Shown here: piece after piece, positions 10,361 through 21,331 of the stretch
Position numbering within the stretch: position 1 is the first letter of the stretch
How the letters are laid out: each line of letters opens with the position of its first letter
From: Nostoc cf. commune SO-36
Lineage (GTDB): Bacteria > Cyanobacteriota > Cyanobacteriia > Cyanobacteriales > Nostocaceae
Reading direction: 5' to 3'
Assembly (NCBI RefSeq): GCF_023734775.1
Contig: NZ_AP025732.1
Coordinates: 1,804,501 to 1,868,500, forward strand
Length of the DNA stretch: 64,000 nt
Program-made: the position numbers and the translations under genes
Notes under the pieces: generated by a model
Database searches by the model: none
What the model was told of the DNA's origin: nothing
The model's input: only the letters and a program-made list of their open reading frames with translations

Positions 10361-10843
10361 TGCTAATTTTTGGTTATGGGAATATGAGGCAAAAGGAGTC
10401 AGGAATTAGGAGTTAGTAGTTAGAAGTTAGGAATTATGATTACTCCAACGATCAAAAGACGGAGTTTAAATGAGATAAGCTTGTTGTTTGTTTTGCCCAT
10501 TAGGGTCGTTAGCGCAGTGGGATGGAAGTCCAACTTTAAAGGACAAGTCATCAGCCAGTCATATAGAATTATTCTGACTCCTGGCTCCTGTAACGATGCG
10601 ATTAATCGCGTCTCTTCTAACTCCCAACTTCTTAATTCTGACTCCCTATTAGTAAAATAAACGCAAAACTCAACATTAGTCAGACTTACAACCTATACAA
10701 GACTATCTTGTCCGATTTTGTGAGCTACGAAGGTAACAAAATTGTTAAAAAAAAACGTCAGAGTGTGATAAACAGATGGTTCTAGTTTACAAGTGTAGGC
10801 ACTATCCTCCCCCAACAATCGCTGACTCTAAAGTTAACTGAGC
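10361..10843. other. Divergent intergenic region
   Basis: Contains degenerate short repeats (TTAGGAGTTAGTAGTTAG-type, about 10400-10435, with related motifs near 10615-10640). No convincing gene or RNA was recognised. Promoters for the flanking divergent genes should lie here. Confidence 0.4.
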
Positions 10844-13800
10844 ATGAAAACAGTATTACCAGATCGCCAGCAATCCCTAGTGCAATGGGTAAGCCAAGCA
10901 ACAGGGATCAACACTTTCGGAGTGAAAGTCCGGTTGCGGGGAAATGACCTTCATATTCTTTGTGAAGGTACGGAATGTCCGCAGCGTTGGCGCACTTTGT
11001 CTGACTTGCTGCAAGCGCTACAGCAAACAAACTTAGATATCCTCACAAATAGCGAACAAACCTCAATATATCAAGTATTTGTCTATGGCCGAAGAAAAGG
11101 GGAACAACGCCCCTCATGGTGCCATCGGGTTCACTTGAATCAAATAGATAAGCATCTGGAGCAGGTGGAGCAAGCCTTGCTAACAGACTCGGAAAAATCA
11201 AAACAATTGGGTGGGGCGCTGATTGTCTCTAATGAAAGTCTGGCACGCCAAGGGAACCCAGAGGCGATCGCTCGATATCTCAGTGAAACTCTGAGTGCAT
11301 TAGGTGTATCGGTTCAGGCAAAGATTAAGCTATATAAGCCCAAGAACTCCCAGCCAGAAGAAAATCGCTTGTGGATATTTTGCCAGTCGAGCTATAGCCC
11401 TGATGCATCATTGCTTGCTGAACCCATAGCACAAAAGTTGCGTTATCTCAAGCTTTCTGGCTACCAAGATGCAGTAATTGTTTCCCAAGTAATCGGCGAA
11501 ACTGCCCCTGATTGGTTACTGCGGGTAGATTTGACCCCACCAGAGGTGATGCTGAAGGAGTGGGCGCGTTGGGGAGATGTCCAAGCGATCGCGCGATTAT
11601 TAACTGAGGTATTGTCAGAGTTAAAAGTTGCTGTCCAAGTTTCTTTGAAAGAATCAACGCTACACATTTTTTGTAGCCCAGCTTTTGATCCTTTAGGACC
11701 TGCCCCCATCCCAGACAAGGAAGTGTGTTTAGAGGCGATTTTACCCCAGCTAGAAGCGATCGCTCCTCAAGGCATTCTCGCTACCACCATATACGGACAA
11801 AAAGCAGGCGATAAGCAACCCACTTGGATTGATTGGCTGGCTTTACCTGCTGCCAAGCATCCCGCCTTTGCCATATCACCACTAGATTTGGCGAATACTG
11901 GTGATGAACCAGCCATGATATTTTTACTGGAGCGCTTACTCAATCCCGATCTGGATTGGCGGCTATTGACAGGTGGAATTCGCGTACTACTGCTGAACAA
12001 AAATGATTTATTGCACATCATGTGTGATGCACCTGTTTGTCCAGTGCGGCAACAAGTAGCGAGTAAAATTACGCAGTTCATCCGCCAGTTAAAAATTCCC
12101 GGTATTATGGGAGTACGTATCTATGGTCGCCGTTCTGGGAATAAAGAACCTTTTTGGCATTATGGCGTTGATCTTGAACATCGCCAACGTTTAGTACCAG
12201 AAGCAACCCCAGAATTTGCTGCTACTTCTATATACATTAACGATTTAGTAACCTCTGAGACTAGTGAACCAATTTTGCGCCCAGACTTAACGACAGAAGA
12301 AGTTCAAAGTTTTGTAACAGAAGTAGCGCGAGATTGGATAGCAACAGCGAGTTCAACAGCGAAAAAATTCCTGTTGAAAAGCCAGCTATTTACCGAAAGC
12401 AAACAGTCAGCAGAAACAAGCCCTGATGTTCAAGGACTTAAAATTGCTTTAGTTTGGGGAACGCTAGGATTATTACTTACCCTCCAAACTGATTGGGTCT
12501 TGGGTCGAATTATTGCACGTAGTATGCCAAGTTCCCCAAAAGTCGCTAGTGTCACCCTCCCATCATCTTCTGAGCAAAAGCCATCTTTGACATCTGGGGA
12601 AAATCAGAGCGAGAAAAGGACATTATTTACCAGCACCTCCAAAACAAAATCTTCTCCTAATGAGAGTTCTGTATTTAATGCTTCGGAATTTACCCAAAGT
12701 GATGAGACTCCGACAAACAATTTGGCAGCCGCACCACTGAAGGAAAAAGCAACCGCAACAGCTATTCTTTTAGCAGCGCGATCGCAAATGCCAAGTTTCA
12801 ATGTCAGGCAGTTAGATGAGCAACTAGCACTTTATAAACAGCGTTTGGCTAAAACTGGTAGTCCGCCAGATGTATTGATTATTGGCTCTTCCCGCGCTCT
12901 CAGGGGAGTAGATCCGGCAGCACTTTCTAAAGCTTTAGCGACTCAGGGCTATCCAAATCTTGACGTGTTTAACTTTGGGATTAATGGTGCTACCGCACAA
13001 GTTGTAGAGTTTGTAATTCGTCACGTACTCGAACCCTCAGAACTACCCAAAATAATCATCTGGGCAGATGGTGCGCGTGCTTTCAACGGTGGGCGCGAGG
13101 ATATTACCTTTAACTCCATCGCTACATCAGCTGGTTATAAACAAGCATTCCAAAAAACATCAACAACTGTAGATAGCAGTGATTCGCCTGAAAATACGCT
13201 AAATTCAGAAGAAAAAAATGCAACTGAAGAAAAACAGGATATTAGTACCTATCAAGCTGTCAATCAGTCTTTAAATGAGGCTCTAGCATCTGTTTCTTCT
13301 AGCTATCAAAATCGTGACCAAATAAAAAGTTTACTGCAAAAACAACTGCTTATACTTGGTCAAAATCAGACAGTTGCATCACAAAAACAACTGACAGATG
13401 GTACTTCAGATCAGAGTATTTCCCAGCAAGCAGTTGATTTTGATGGCTTTTTACCTTTGTCGATTCGCTTCAATCCCGCCAGATACTATCAAAAACATTC
13501 TAAAGTTCCTGGAAATTACGACAACGACTATAAATCTTTCCAAGTAGAAGGACAGCAAGATGCTGCCTTTCAAGAAGTGCTTCAGTTTACTCAGTCTAAG
13601 AACATTCCTTTAATCTTTGTCAATATGCCTTTGACAGGAGATTATTTAGATCCAGTGCGTAAACAATATGAGCAAGAATTTCAGCAATATATGTTGCGTT
13701 TGGCTACTAATCCCAACTTTATTTATCGTGATTTGAGCCAACAGTGGCCAAAAGCAAATGACTACTTTTCTGACCCCAGCCACCTCAACCGATTTGGCGC

Positions 13801-13858
13801 ATACGAAGTCTCGAAAAAGCTGGCTAATGATCCGATGATTCCTTGGCCAGTGAAGTAG
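10844..13858 (+). CDS. Large membrane-anchored SGNH-like protein (DUF1574-type) with four N-terminal repeats
   Basis: 1004 residues in three parts. Residues about 1-460 are four copies of a roughly 100-residue module. Each has a strand LHIxC or LWIFC followed by Pro, and most end in IYG(R/Q)(R/K)xGxxxPxW. A membrane helix follows (IALVWGTLGLLLTLQTDW, about 530-548), then a Ser/Thr-rich linker. The C-terminal domain (about 670-1004) has SGNH-hydrolase-like blocks: IIGSSRALRG, FNFGINGA, and DPSHLNRFG with the Asp and His of block V. Such proteins occur next to MBOAT acyltransferases, as here, and are thought to acylate exported polysaccharide. The role of the four repeats is unknown. Family naming is from memory. 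Confidence 0.8.
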   Translation: MKTVLPDRQQSLVQWVSQATGINTFGVKVRLRGNDLHILCEGTECPQRWRTLSDLLQALQQTNLDILTNSEQTSIYQVFVYGRRKGEQRPSWCHRVHLNQIDKHLEQVEQALLTDSEKSKQLGGALIVSNESLARQGNPEAIARYLSETLSALGVSVQAKIKLYKPKNSQPEENRLWIFCQSSYSPDASLLAEPIAQKLRYLKLSGYQDAVIVSQVIGETAPDWLLRVDLTPPEVMLKEWARWGDVQAIARLLTEVLSELKVAVQVSLKESTLHIFCSPAFDPLGPAPIPDKEVCLEAILPQLEAIAPQGILATTIYGQKAGDKQPTWIDWLALPAAKHPAFAISPLDLANTGDEPAMIFLLERLLNPDLDWRLLTGGIRVLLLNKNDLLHIMCDAPVCPVRQQVASKITQFIRQLKIPGIMGVRIYGRRSGNKEPFWHYGVDLEHRQRLVPEATPEFAATSIYINDLVTSETSEPILRPDLTTEEVQSFVTEVARDWIATASSTAKKFLLKSQLFTESKQSAETSPDVQGLKIALVWGTLGLLLTLQTDWVLGRIIARSMPSSPKVASVTLPSSSEQKPSLTSGENQSEKRTLFTSTSKTKSSPNESSVFNASEFTQSDETPTNNLAAAPLKEKATATAILLAARSQMPSFNVRQLDEQLALYKQRLAKTGSPPDVLIIGSSRALRGVDPAALSKALATQGYPNLDVFNFGINGATAQVVEFVIRHVLEPSELPKIIIWADGARAFNGGREDITFNSIATSAGYKQAFQKTSTTVDSSDSPENTLNSEEKNATEEKQDISTYQAVNQSLNEALASVSSSYQNRDQIKSLLQKQLLILGQNQTVASQKQLTDGTSDQSISQQAVDFDGFLPLSIRFNPARYYQKHSKVPGNYDNDYKSFQVEGQQDAAFQEVLQFTQSKNIPLIFVNMPLTGDYLDPVRKQYEQEFQQYMLRLATNPNFIYRDLSQQWPKANDYFSDPSHLNRFGAYEVSKKLANDPMIPWPVK

Positions 13859-13859
13859 A

Positions 13860-13970
13860 AGAATGGGGATAAGGGAGCAGGGTGGGCAGGAGAGGCAGGG
13901 GAAGAAGAATTAATGCCCAATGCCCAATGCCCAATGCCCAATGACAAATAAGAAATAACAAATAACTAAA
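13860..13970. repeat. Short tandem repeats between the SGNH-like gene and the MBOAT gene
   Basis: GGGAGCAGGGTGGGCAGG-type purine-rich DNA, then four CCCAATG units and several AAATAAC units. The same arrangement recurs inside the histidine kinase gene and near 59455. Confidence 0.8.
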
Positions 13971-13972
13971 AA

Positions 13973-15472
13973 ATGAACTTTATATCAATTTTCTATGGGC
14001 TGTTTTTGTTGAGTGTGTTAGGAATTTACTGGTCTTTAGCACAACATAAATTGCGATTGTGGACTTTGCTAATTGCCAGTTTGGTTTTCTATGCATCTTT
14101 ACACATTCAATACATACCATTACTCTTAGCATTGACATTTATTAATTTCCGTATAGGGTTGGAAATTGGTAAAAACACATCACCAGGAAAACATTCTCTT
14201 GACTGGCAAATTTCTAATGAAGAATGGCAATTTGCTCAAGGTGATTGGAATCGCCGCCGTCTAAAAGTTTTGTGGCTGGGTATAACTCTAAATGTTTTAC
14301 TCTTATTAGCTTTTAAGTATTTTACTCCTTTATTCAAGTTTGTTTTTAATGTACAAACAAACTCACCAGATAGCTCTTTTAAATTAATTGCCCCCTTGGG
14401 AATTTCATTTTTCACCTTTGAATGCATTGCCTATTTAATAGATGTTTATCGCGGTGCCCCTGCTACTGATAATTTTCTCAAATTTGCTACATACAAATTA
14501 TTCTTCGCCAAACTGATTTCAGGGCCGATTACGCGCTATCACAACTTAGCAAATCAATTTAATACACTAGAACTACCCAATACCAATAGAGTAACTGAAG
14601 CGCTGTGGTTGATTGCTAGGGGTGCAGTCAAAAAAGGTATTTTTGCAGATCACCTGGGAATTTTCGTCGATTTATGTTTTGGTAATTTGCAACGTGCCGG
14701 TAGTACGCGATTTGTGGTTAGCTACATTCGCTTATGGCTTGCAGTTATATCTAGATTTCAATGGTTACGTAGACATTGCCCGTGGTAGTGCTATGCTTTT
14801 CGGCTTGGTTCTACTGAAAATTTCGATTTTCCTTATTTCAGCACTAATATTTCAGAATTTTGGCGGCGCTGGCACATGACTTTAGGAGATTGGCTACGTA
14901 ACTATGTCTACTTTCCTTTGGGTGGTTCCCGTCGGGGTTTAGTTCGTACCTGCGGGAATTTATTTATTGTCATGCTAATCGCTGGTATCTGGCACGGTGC
15001 TGCTTTGGGTTATGTAGTGTGGGGCATATTCCACGGGTTAGCCTTGGTGGTTCATCGACTTACAGATACTATAAGCGATCGCTTTGAAAATCTAGAACAA
15101 TTCTGGCAAAATCCTCTGGGTATCTTTGTCGCTTGGTTATTGACTCAACTGATGGTTTTTACCTCTTGGATTTGGTTCCGTCTACCCAATCTTCAAGACT
15201 CTTCTTTGGTATTTCGCCATCTTTGGGGTTATCCGGCGGACGCCCAGTTTGCTGAAAAGGTCTATGTAGATGCCTTAAATATGAGTCAATACCAACTCAC
15301 TTGGGTACTTCTAACTTTAGCTGCCCTTATGACTGTAGTCTATGCCTTTAACCGAATGCTGAAGCTAGAGTTTAACTGGCCGCTTAAGCTTGTCTTTGTC
15401 CCCATCTGTTTCTACGCTGTTTGGTTATTAGCTCCTGAAGGCAGTTTGCCATATATCTACTTTGATTTTTAA
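13973..15472 (+). pseudogene. AlgI-type MBOAT O-acyltransferase, two frameshifts
   Basis: A polytopic membrane protein of about 500 residues that moves acyl groups to the outside for polysaccharide or wall acylation. Three frames join into one protein: residues to GNLQRAGST (to about 14706), then DLWLATFAYGLQLYLDFNGY (to about 14810), then ENFDFPYFSTNISEFWRRWH onwards. The first joint needs one base removed in ACGCGA (14705-14710). The second needs one base added in CTACTG (14811-14816). The MBOAT block YLDFNGYVDIA and the catalytic-His region AGIWHGAALGY are present. It follows the SGNH-like gene in the same direction, so the two likely form a functional pair. Confidence 0.88.
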
Positions 15473-15826
15473 GTGAAACATTAGACAATATAGAACTTCT
15501 CATTTCGTAATAAATCAGCAAGACTTAAAATTTTTCCTATAGGCTAATTATAAAGAAGTGTAAAGATGAATAAATAGGCGATCGCACATTGAAAGTTATA
15601 GCTAGCTTGGTGTTGGAATGACTGATATACCTTCAATCTATTACTTTTATCACCATTGTTTATAGTAGAAAAACTTTACAGTTCGATGAGCTTTTTAAAG
15701 TATTCTGTTACAGAATATTAAGCCGGAGATCGCGTCAAAGTAAATTCATGTAGACTGTAATTTAACAGGCTAAAACACAATTTGCTTGTTCAATTTTTAA
15801 CAACAACATATAGCACTTATAAAACA
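15473..15826. promoter_or_regulatory. psbA upstream and leader region
   Basis: No gene. The AT-rich sequence should contain the psbA promoter and 5' leader. A TGTAAT box near 15756 could be a -10 element, but a matching -35 is not clear. One HIP1 site lies near 15580. Confidence 0.35.
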
Positions 15827-16909
15827 ATGACCACAACCTTACAACGGCGCTCTGACGCTAACGTATGGGATCGCTTTTGCGAGTGGATTACCAGCACCGA
15901 CAACCGCATCTACATTGGTTGGTTTGGTGTATTGATGATCCCAACCCTAATATCTGCTACTGTTTGCTTCGTAATCGCCTTCATCGCAGCACCTCCAGTA
16001 GACATTGATGGTATCCGTGAACCTGTTGCAGGTTCATTGATCTACGGAAACAACATCATCTCTGGTGCAGTTGTTCCTTCCTCCAACGCGATCGGCTTGC
16101 ACTTCTACCCCATTTGGGAAGCAGCTTCCTTAGATGAGTGGTTGTACAACGGCGGCCCTTATCAGTTGGTAGTTTTCCACTTCTTGATCGGTTGTGCTTG
16201 CTACCTTGGTCGTCAGTGGGAACTTTCTTACCGCTTAGGTATGCGTCCTTGGATCTGCGTAGCTTACAGCGCACCTTTGGCTTCTGCTTGTGCAGTATTC
16301 TTGATCTACCCAATCGGTCAAGGTTCTTTCTCTGATGGTATGCCTTTGGGTATCTCTGGAACCTTCAACTTCATGATTGTGTTCCAAGCAGAACACAACA
16401 TCTTAATGCACCCCTTCCACATGTTAGGTGTGGCTGGTGTATTCGGTGGTGCTTTGTTCTCCGCAATGCACGGTTCTTTAGTAACTTCTTCCTTGGTGCG
16501 TGAAACCACCGAAACCGAATCCCTTAACTACGGTTACAAGTTTGGTCAAGAACAAGAAACCTACAACATCGTTGCAGCCCACGGCTACTTCGGTCGTTTA
16601 ATTTTCCAATACGCATCATTTCAAAACAGCCGTCAATTGCACTTCTTGCTCGCAGCTTGGCCTGTCGTCGGTATCTGGTTCACTGCTTTGGGTATCAGCA
16701 CGATGGCATTCAACCTGAACGGTTTCAACTTCAACCAATCAGTTATTGACTCCCAAGGTCGCGTCATCAGCACCTGGGCAGACGTAATCAACCGCGCTAA
16801 CTTGGGTATGGAAGTAATGCACGAGCGCAACGCTCACAACTTCCCCTTAGACCTAGCTGCCGGTGAAATTATTCCTGTTGCTCTGACTGCTCCTGCTATC
16901 AACGGTTAA
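15827..16909 (+). CDS. psbA: Photosystem II D1 protein (Q130 form)
   Basis: 360 residues from [10 protein letters not shown]. An upstream in-frame start at 15782 would add a foreign N-terminus and is rejected. D1 binds the reaction-centre pigments and the manganese cluster in thylakoid PSII. Y161, D170, H190 and H198 fall at the canonical numbers, and the C-terminal processing site [10 protein letters not shown] is intact. Residue 130 is Gln ([11 protein letters not shown]), which marks the standard or low-light D1:1 type rather than the high-light E130 type. A strong terminator follows, so it is monocistronic. Confidence 0.99.
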   Translation: MTTTLQRRSDANVWDRFCEWITSTDNRIYIGWFGVLMIPTLISATVCFVIAFIAAPPVDIDGIREPVAGSLIYGNNIISGAVVPSSNAIGLHFYPIWEAASLDEWLYNGGPYQLVVFHFLIGCACYLGRQWELSYRLGMRPWICVAYSAPLASACAVFLIYPIGQGSFSDGMPLGISGTFNFMIVFQAEHNILMHPFHMLGVAGVFGGALFSAMHGSLVTSSLVRETTETESLNYGYKFGQEQETYNIVAAHGYFGRLIFQYASFQNSRQLHFLLAAWPVVGIWFTALGISTMAFNLNGFNFNQSVIDSQGRVISTWADVINRANLGMEVMHERNAHNFPLDLAAGEIIPVALTAPAING

Positions 16910-16929
16910 TTCTGAAGATTTAGCTAAAT

Positions 16930-16967
16930 AAAAAGCGCCCTCCAGGAATGGGGGGCGCTTTTTTTTG
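16930..16967 (+). terminator. psbA rho-independent terminator
   Basis: The stem AAAAGCGCCCTCC pairs with GGGGGGCGCTTTT and is followed by a T run, about 20 bases after the psbA stop. Confidence 0.93.
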
Positions 16968-17246
16968 TTTAGATTCAAGCTACAACTCTTACGGATAAGG
17001 AATACAGATAAATTTTAAAAAAATATCTGGTGTATTTGGGTACAATTACTAAATTGTTACTCATATATTAGTAAATGCATTGGTATCAATAAAAATAATT
17101 ATTAAAACTGTGATCAGTGAGTAAACTATCTACTGATGGTTATCTCCAGAGTTAATATTCATTGTATTTACACTGACTACAACTCTCAAATTTTAGTTTT
17201 TGTCTCAATTCAATATAAAATCTAAAACTTAAAATCCAAAATCAAC
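16968..17246. other. AT-rich gap upstream of the malic enzyme
   Basis: No gene seen. It ends in a short TAAAATC-type repeat (about 17215-17240) directly before the start codon. Confidence 0.4.
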
Positions 17247-18639
17247 ATGACAAACCTAACTCCAAATTCTAGTTTTAGTTTGACACTGCGCTTGCAGATT
17301 CCCAATCGTGTGGGAATGTTAGCATCGATAACTCAAGCGATCGCAACTACTGGCGGTAATCTCGGTCAAATTGATCTAATTGAGCAAACCCGCAAAGAAT
17401 CCACCCGCGATATTACTGTTGATGCTGCTAGTACCGAACATGCTGAAACTATTGTGCAAGCAGTTAAAGCATTGCCAGACATCAAGTTACTCAGCGTCTA
17501 CGATCGCACCTTTAATTTGCATCGTGGCGGCAAAATCAGCATTACCAGCAGAATTCCCTTAAGAAGCGTGTCTGATTTAGCAATGGCTTACACGCCCGGA
17601 GTCGGTCGAATTTGTACAGCGATCGCTCAAGATCCAGAGGAAGTTTACAACTTAACCATCAAACAAAACACCGTTGCCATTGTTACCGATGGTAGTGCCG
17701 TTTTGGGTTTGGGAAATCTCGGCCCAGCCGCAGCCCTACCAGTTATGGAAGGCAAAGCCATGCTATTCAAGGAATTTGCAGGGCTAGATGCTTTTCCCAT
17801 TTGTCTGGCCACCCAAGATACAGAAGAAATTATCCAGGCAGTTAAGAATATTGCTCCGGTGTTTGGGGGCGTGAATTTAGAGGATATCGCTGCACCTCGC
17901 TGCTTTGAAATTGAAAAGAGATTACGCCAAGAGTTAGATATCCCCGTTTTTCACGATGACCAGCACGGTACAGCAATTGTCACCTTGGCAGCATTGTTTA
18001 ATTCCCTGAAACTGGTACATAAGTCCTTAGCAGAAATCAAGATCGTGATTAACGGTGCTGGGGCGGCGGGAGTAGCGATCGCTCGGTTACTGAGGAAAGC
18101 TGGGGCAGAAAAAATCTGGATGTGCGACTCTAAAGGGATTATCTCAACCAGTCGCAGCGATTTGACAGAAGAAAAACTCGAATTTGCTGTGAAAGCTCAG
18201 GGTACATTAGCAGGTGCAATGCAAGGGGCAGATGTGTTTATTGGCGTCAGCGCACCGGGAGTTTTGACACCAGAAATGGTGCAATCGATGGCGAAAGATC
18301 CAATTGTTTTTGCAATGGCAAATCCCATTCCAGAGATTCAGCCAGAATTAATCAGTAAAGATGTTGCTGTGATTGCTACCGGTCGCAGTGATTACCCAAA
18401 TCAAATCAATAAGCGTCCTGGCTTTTCCTGGGGTATTCCGTGGTGCTTTAGATTGTCGGGCACAAACAATTACCATCAAAATGTACCTAGAAGCCGCAAG
18501 TGCGATCGCCTCTTTAGTCAAGCCTTCAGACTTGGATCGGGAACACATTATTCCTTCAGTTTTTGATGAGCGCGTCGTCACTGCTGTTGCTGCTGCTGTG
18601 CAACGTGCAGCACGTGAAGAAGGTATCGCTCGAAATTAA
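17247..18639 (+). pseudogene. Malic enzyme with N-terminal ACT domain, one frameshift
   Basis: Oxidatively decarboxylates malate to pyruvate, giving NAD(P)H. An ACT regulatory domain occupies about residues 10-85 (LRLQIPNRVGMLASITQAI). The malic N-terminal domain follows (YTPGVGRICTAIA, NTVAIVTDGSAVLGLGNLG, VFHDDQHGTAIV), then the dinucleotide fold (VINGAGAAGVAIARLL). The frame breaks after SDYPNQIN. Removing the extra G at about 18413 restores LAFPGVFRGALDCRA and runs on to EEGIARN at 18639, about 463 residues in all. Allosteric control through the ACT domain is inferred. The break is probably a consensus error. Confidence 0.9.
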
Positions 18640-18660
18640 TTAAAAGATAATTCTTTTGAC

Positions 18661-18692
18661 ACTCCCCGCTCTAAAGAGACGGGGATTCTTTA
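18661..18692. terminator. Hairpin after the malic enzyme, terminator or insertion-sequence end
   Basis: TCCCCGCTCT pairs with AGAG-A-CGGGGA around a two-base loop and is followed by TTCTTTAAT. It lies about 25 bases after the stop, so it can serve as a terminator. The form CTCCCCG...CGGGGATTCTT also resembles end hairpins of IS200/IS605-type elements in cyanobacteria. The two readings cannot be separated here. Confidence 0.5.
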
Positions 18693-18831
18693 ATCAATGA
18701 GATTACAGGTTGGGGTTTTATTTTGGATGCTTTATTTGTATCAGGTTTTTCATGAATTGGTATTAACCCAAGCGTATTGTGGCATGAGAGATTAACCAGA
18801 CTTAATACAATTCCTAACTCATAACTCCTAA

Positions 18832-18866
18832 AAAAAATCCCCACTCAGGCATTTGTCTGAGTGGGT
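18832..18866 (-). terminator. dnaK rho-independent terminator
   Basis: CCCACTCAG / CTGAGTGGG with an 8-base loop, followed on the minus strand by a T run (AAAAAAA at 18831-18837 on the + strand). It lies about 45 bases after the dnaK stop. Confidence 0.9.
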
Positions 18867-18911
18867 AATATGAGGTGGGACAAAACAATCTTCCCAAAAG
18901 AAGTAAGGGAA

Positions 18912-20822
18912 TTATTTGCTCTCTGTAAAATCAGCGTCAATCACATCGTCGCCACTACCAGAGCTAGATGTGGAACCACCATCGCCATCTTGAGGTTCAG
19001 CACCTGGTGCAGCACCGCCACCGGCTTGTTGATAGATATTGCTACCAACGGCAAACAATGCTTGTTGTAATTCTGGGGTGAGCTTTTTGATTTGCTCATC
19101 GTCTTCTTTAGCAACTGCTTCCCGCAGTTCTTTGACTAAACCTTCGACTTTGGTCTTGTCAGCATCGGGAACTTTATCGCCCAATTCTTGTAGCTGCTTC
19201 TCAGCTTGGTATGCTAAAGAATCGGCTTGGTTCTTGCGTTCAATCTTTTCACGCCGCTCTTTGTCAGATGAAGCATTTTGTTCAGCTTCTCTTACCATCC
19301 GGTCAACGTCATTTTTATCCAGGGTGGAAGCGCCGGTGATGCTGATGGACTGTTCTTTACCAGTGCCTTTGTCCTTAGCGGTGACGTTAAGGATACCGTT
19401 AGCGTCAATATCAAAGACCACTTCAATTTGAGGAACGCCACGTGGTGCAGGAGGAATACCATCCAGGCGGAAGGTTCCCAAACTCTTATTATCGTTAGAG
19501 AATTCGCGTTCACCTTGGAGAACGTGAATTTCTACGTTCGTTTGTCCATCCACAGCAGTGGAGAAAACTTCCGATTTCTTGGTGGGAATTGTGGTGTTGC
19601 GGGGGATAATTTTGGTCATCACGCCGCCCAATGTTTCCACACCCAAAGATAGCGGTGTCACGTCTAACAGCAAGATGCCAGTTACATCACCAGCTAGTAC
19701 CCCGGCTTGAATAGCTGCACCAACTGCTACGACTTCATCAGGGTTTACACTTTGGTTGGGGTCTTTACCCAATACCTGCTTCACAATCTGTTGGACTGCG
19801 GGAATGCGGGTAGAACCACCAACTAATACCACTTCATCAATATCGCCTTTGTTTAACTTGGCATCCCGAAGGGCGTTTTCCACAGGAACACGACAACGGT
19901 CGATTAAGTCAGAGCAAAGTTCTTCAAACTGGGCGCGAGTCAGGGTTGTATCCAGGTGCTTGGGGCCATCCTGGGTAGCAGTGATAAATGGCAAGTTAAT
20001 TTCTGCTTGGGTGACGCTAGAAAGCTCAATTTTGGCTTTTTCTGCGGCTTCAGTCAGACGTTGTAAGGCTTGTTTGTCTTTCCGCAGGTCAATGCCTTCG
20101 GCTTTCTTGAACTTGTCAGCTAAGAAGTCAACTATTTTTTTATCGAAGTCGTCACCGCCAAGGTGGGTATCACCAGATGTGGCTAGTACTTCAAAAACTC
20201 CATCTCCTACTTCCAGTACGGATACGTCGAAGGTACCACCACCCAAGTCAAAAACGAGAATGGTTTCGTTACTCTTCTTGTCAAACCCATAAGCCAAAGA
20301 TGCGGCTGTAGGCTCGTTGATAATCCGTAGAACTTCAATCCCGGCAATTTTACCAGCGTCTTTTGTCGCTTGCCGTTGGGAGTCGTTGAAGTATGCCGGA
20401 ACGGTGATTACAGCTTGGGTTACGGTTTCGCCCAAGTATTTGCTGGCATCTTCAACTAGTTTGCGAAGAACTTTTGCAGAAATTTCTTCAGGAGCAAATG
20501 CTTTACCAGCGATTGGACAATCTAATTTGACATTGCCGTTATTGCTGAGGACTTTGTAAGAAACTTCCGTAGCTTCGTTACTCACTTCGTCGTAGCGGCG
20601 TCCGATGAAGCGTTTGACTGAGTAAAACGTATTTTCTGTGTTCATCACAGCTTGGCGTTTGGCGATTTGGCCAACCAAGTTGTCGCCATTTTTGGCAAAT
20701 GCTACTACTGAGGGCGTTGTCCGAAAACCTTCAGCGTTAGCAATTACTGTGGGTTTACCACCTTCCATCACTGCCACACAGGAGTTCGTTGTTCCTAAGT
20801 CAATTCCAACTACTTTTGCCAT
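18912..20822 (-). CDS. dnaK: Chaperone DnaK (Hsp70)
   Basis: 636 residues. An ATP-driven chaperone that binds exposed hydrophobic segments with DnaJ and GrpE. The actin-like ATPase domain begins [17 protein letters not shown] and includes phosphate loop [19 protein letters not shown] and adenosine loop [12 protein letters not shown]. The substrate-binding domain and helical lid end in [12 protein letters not shown]. Frame is intact. A strong terminator follows directly and no co-directional grpE or dnaJ lies beside it, so it appears to be transcribed alone. No CIRCE operator was seen upstream. Confidence 0.98.
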   Translation of the reverse strand: MAKVVGIDLGTTNSCVAVMEGGKPTVIANAEGFRTTPSVVAFAKNGDNLVGQIAKRQAVMNTENTFYSVKRFIGRRYDEVSNEATEVSYKVLSNNGNVKLDCPIAGKAFAPEEISAKVLRKLVEDASKYLGETVTQAVITVPAYFNDSQRQATKDAGKIAGIEVLRIINEPTAASLAYGFDKKSNETILVFDLGGGTFDVSVLEVGDGVFEVLATSGDTHLGGDDFDKKIVDFLADKFKKAEGIDLRKDKQALQRLTEAAEKAKIELSSVTQAEINLPFITATQDGPKHLDTTLTRAQFEELCSDLIDRCRVPVENALRDAKLNKGDIDEVVLVGGSTRIPAVQQIVKQVLGKDPNQSVNPDEVVAVGAAIQAGVLAGDVTGILLLDVTPLSLGVETLGGVMTKIIPRNTTIPTKKSEVFSTAVDGQTNVEIHVLQGEREFSNDNKSLGTFRLDGIPPAPRGVPQIEVVFDIDANGILNVTAKDKGTGKEQSISITGASTLDKNDVDRMVREAEQNASSDKERREKIERKNQADSLAYQAEKQLQELGDKVPDADKTKVEGLVKELREAVAKEDDEQIKKLTPELQQALFAVGSNIYQQAGGGAAPGAEPQDGDGGSTSSSGSGDDVIDADFTESK

Positions 20823-21331
20823 TTTAGGTGCTGGCTCCGTATAAGTACAAATGAATGAATGAGAATATAAAGGACTAAATTTTGAACCAACCGGGTCAAT
20901 AAATCAGCCAGTTCAGCATGAATACCTTTGTTTTGGCTTTTCTGGGGTTAAAACTCCAGATTATGCTGATATATATACTGAAGCTTAGTGTTAGCCAGTC
21001 CATGAAGGGTGGTTTCCCGAACCTTGCTTGGGACGGTTAATCTAACTAAATTGTGTTTTTAGTTGGTTCATGGATTTATTTGTCTTCACTCTGTCTAATG
21101 TATGAGAATTAATACTTTCAGTAATTAGGGTGAACCGTAACGGTAGAGTCGTGTTTGCCGTCTTTTGAGGTAATAAGTTACAAAAGTACCGAAAATAGAA
21201 CAAAATTAAAGGGCGCGACGGCGAATAGCTCACCGCAGGCATCGCCTCAGTAATTCCGTATTAATCGCCAATATTCTGGTATTGGGCTTTGGGCAGAGGC
21301 ATTGGGCATTGGATAAAATACTACTCAGCAC
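20823..21331. other. Intergenic region upstream of dnaK
   Basis: No gene seen. A short repeat of ATTGGGC / GGCATTGG units lies at about 21276-21312. The dnaK promoter should be within the first 200 bases, but no clear heat-shock box was recognised. Confidence 0.4.

Noticed and set aside
10134..10409. 91-residue + strand frame
   Set aside because: Overlaps the minus-strand small membrane protein, which has better composition and a clear membrane helix.
10500..10570. tRNA-like stretch (GTCGTTAGCGCAGTGGGATG)
   Set aside because: No cloverleaf could be completed and no TpsiC arm (GGTTCGAATCC type) is present.
19756..20292. 178-residue frame on the + strand
   Set aside because: Runs antisense through dnaK; Ser/Arg-rich composition is a codon-shadow effect of the strongly coding opposite strand.
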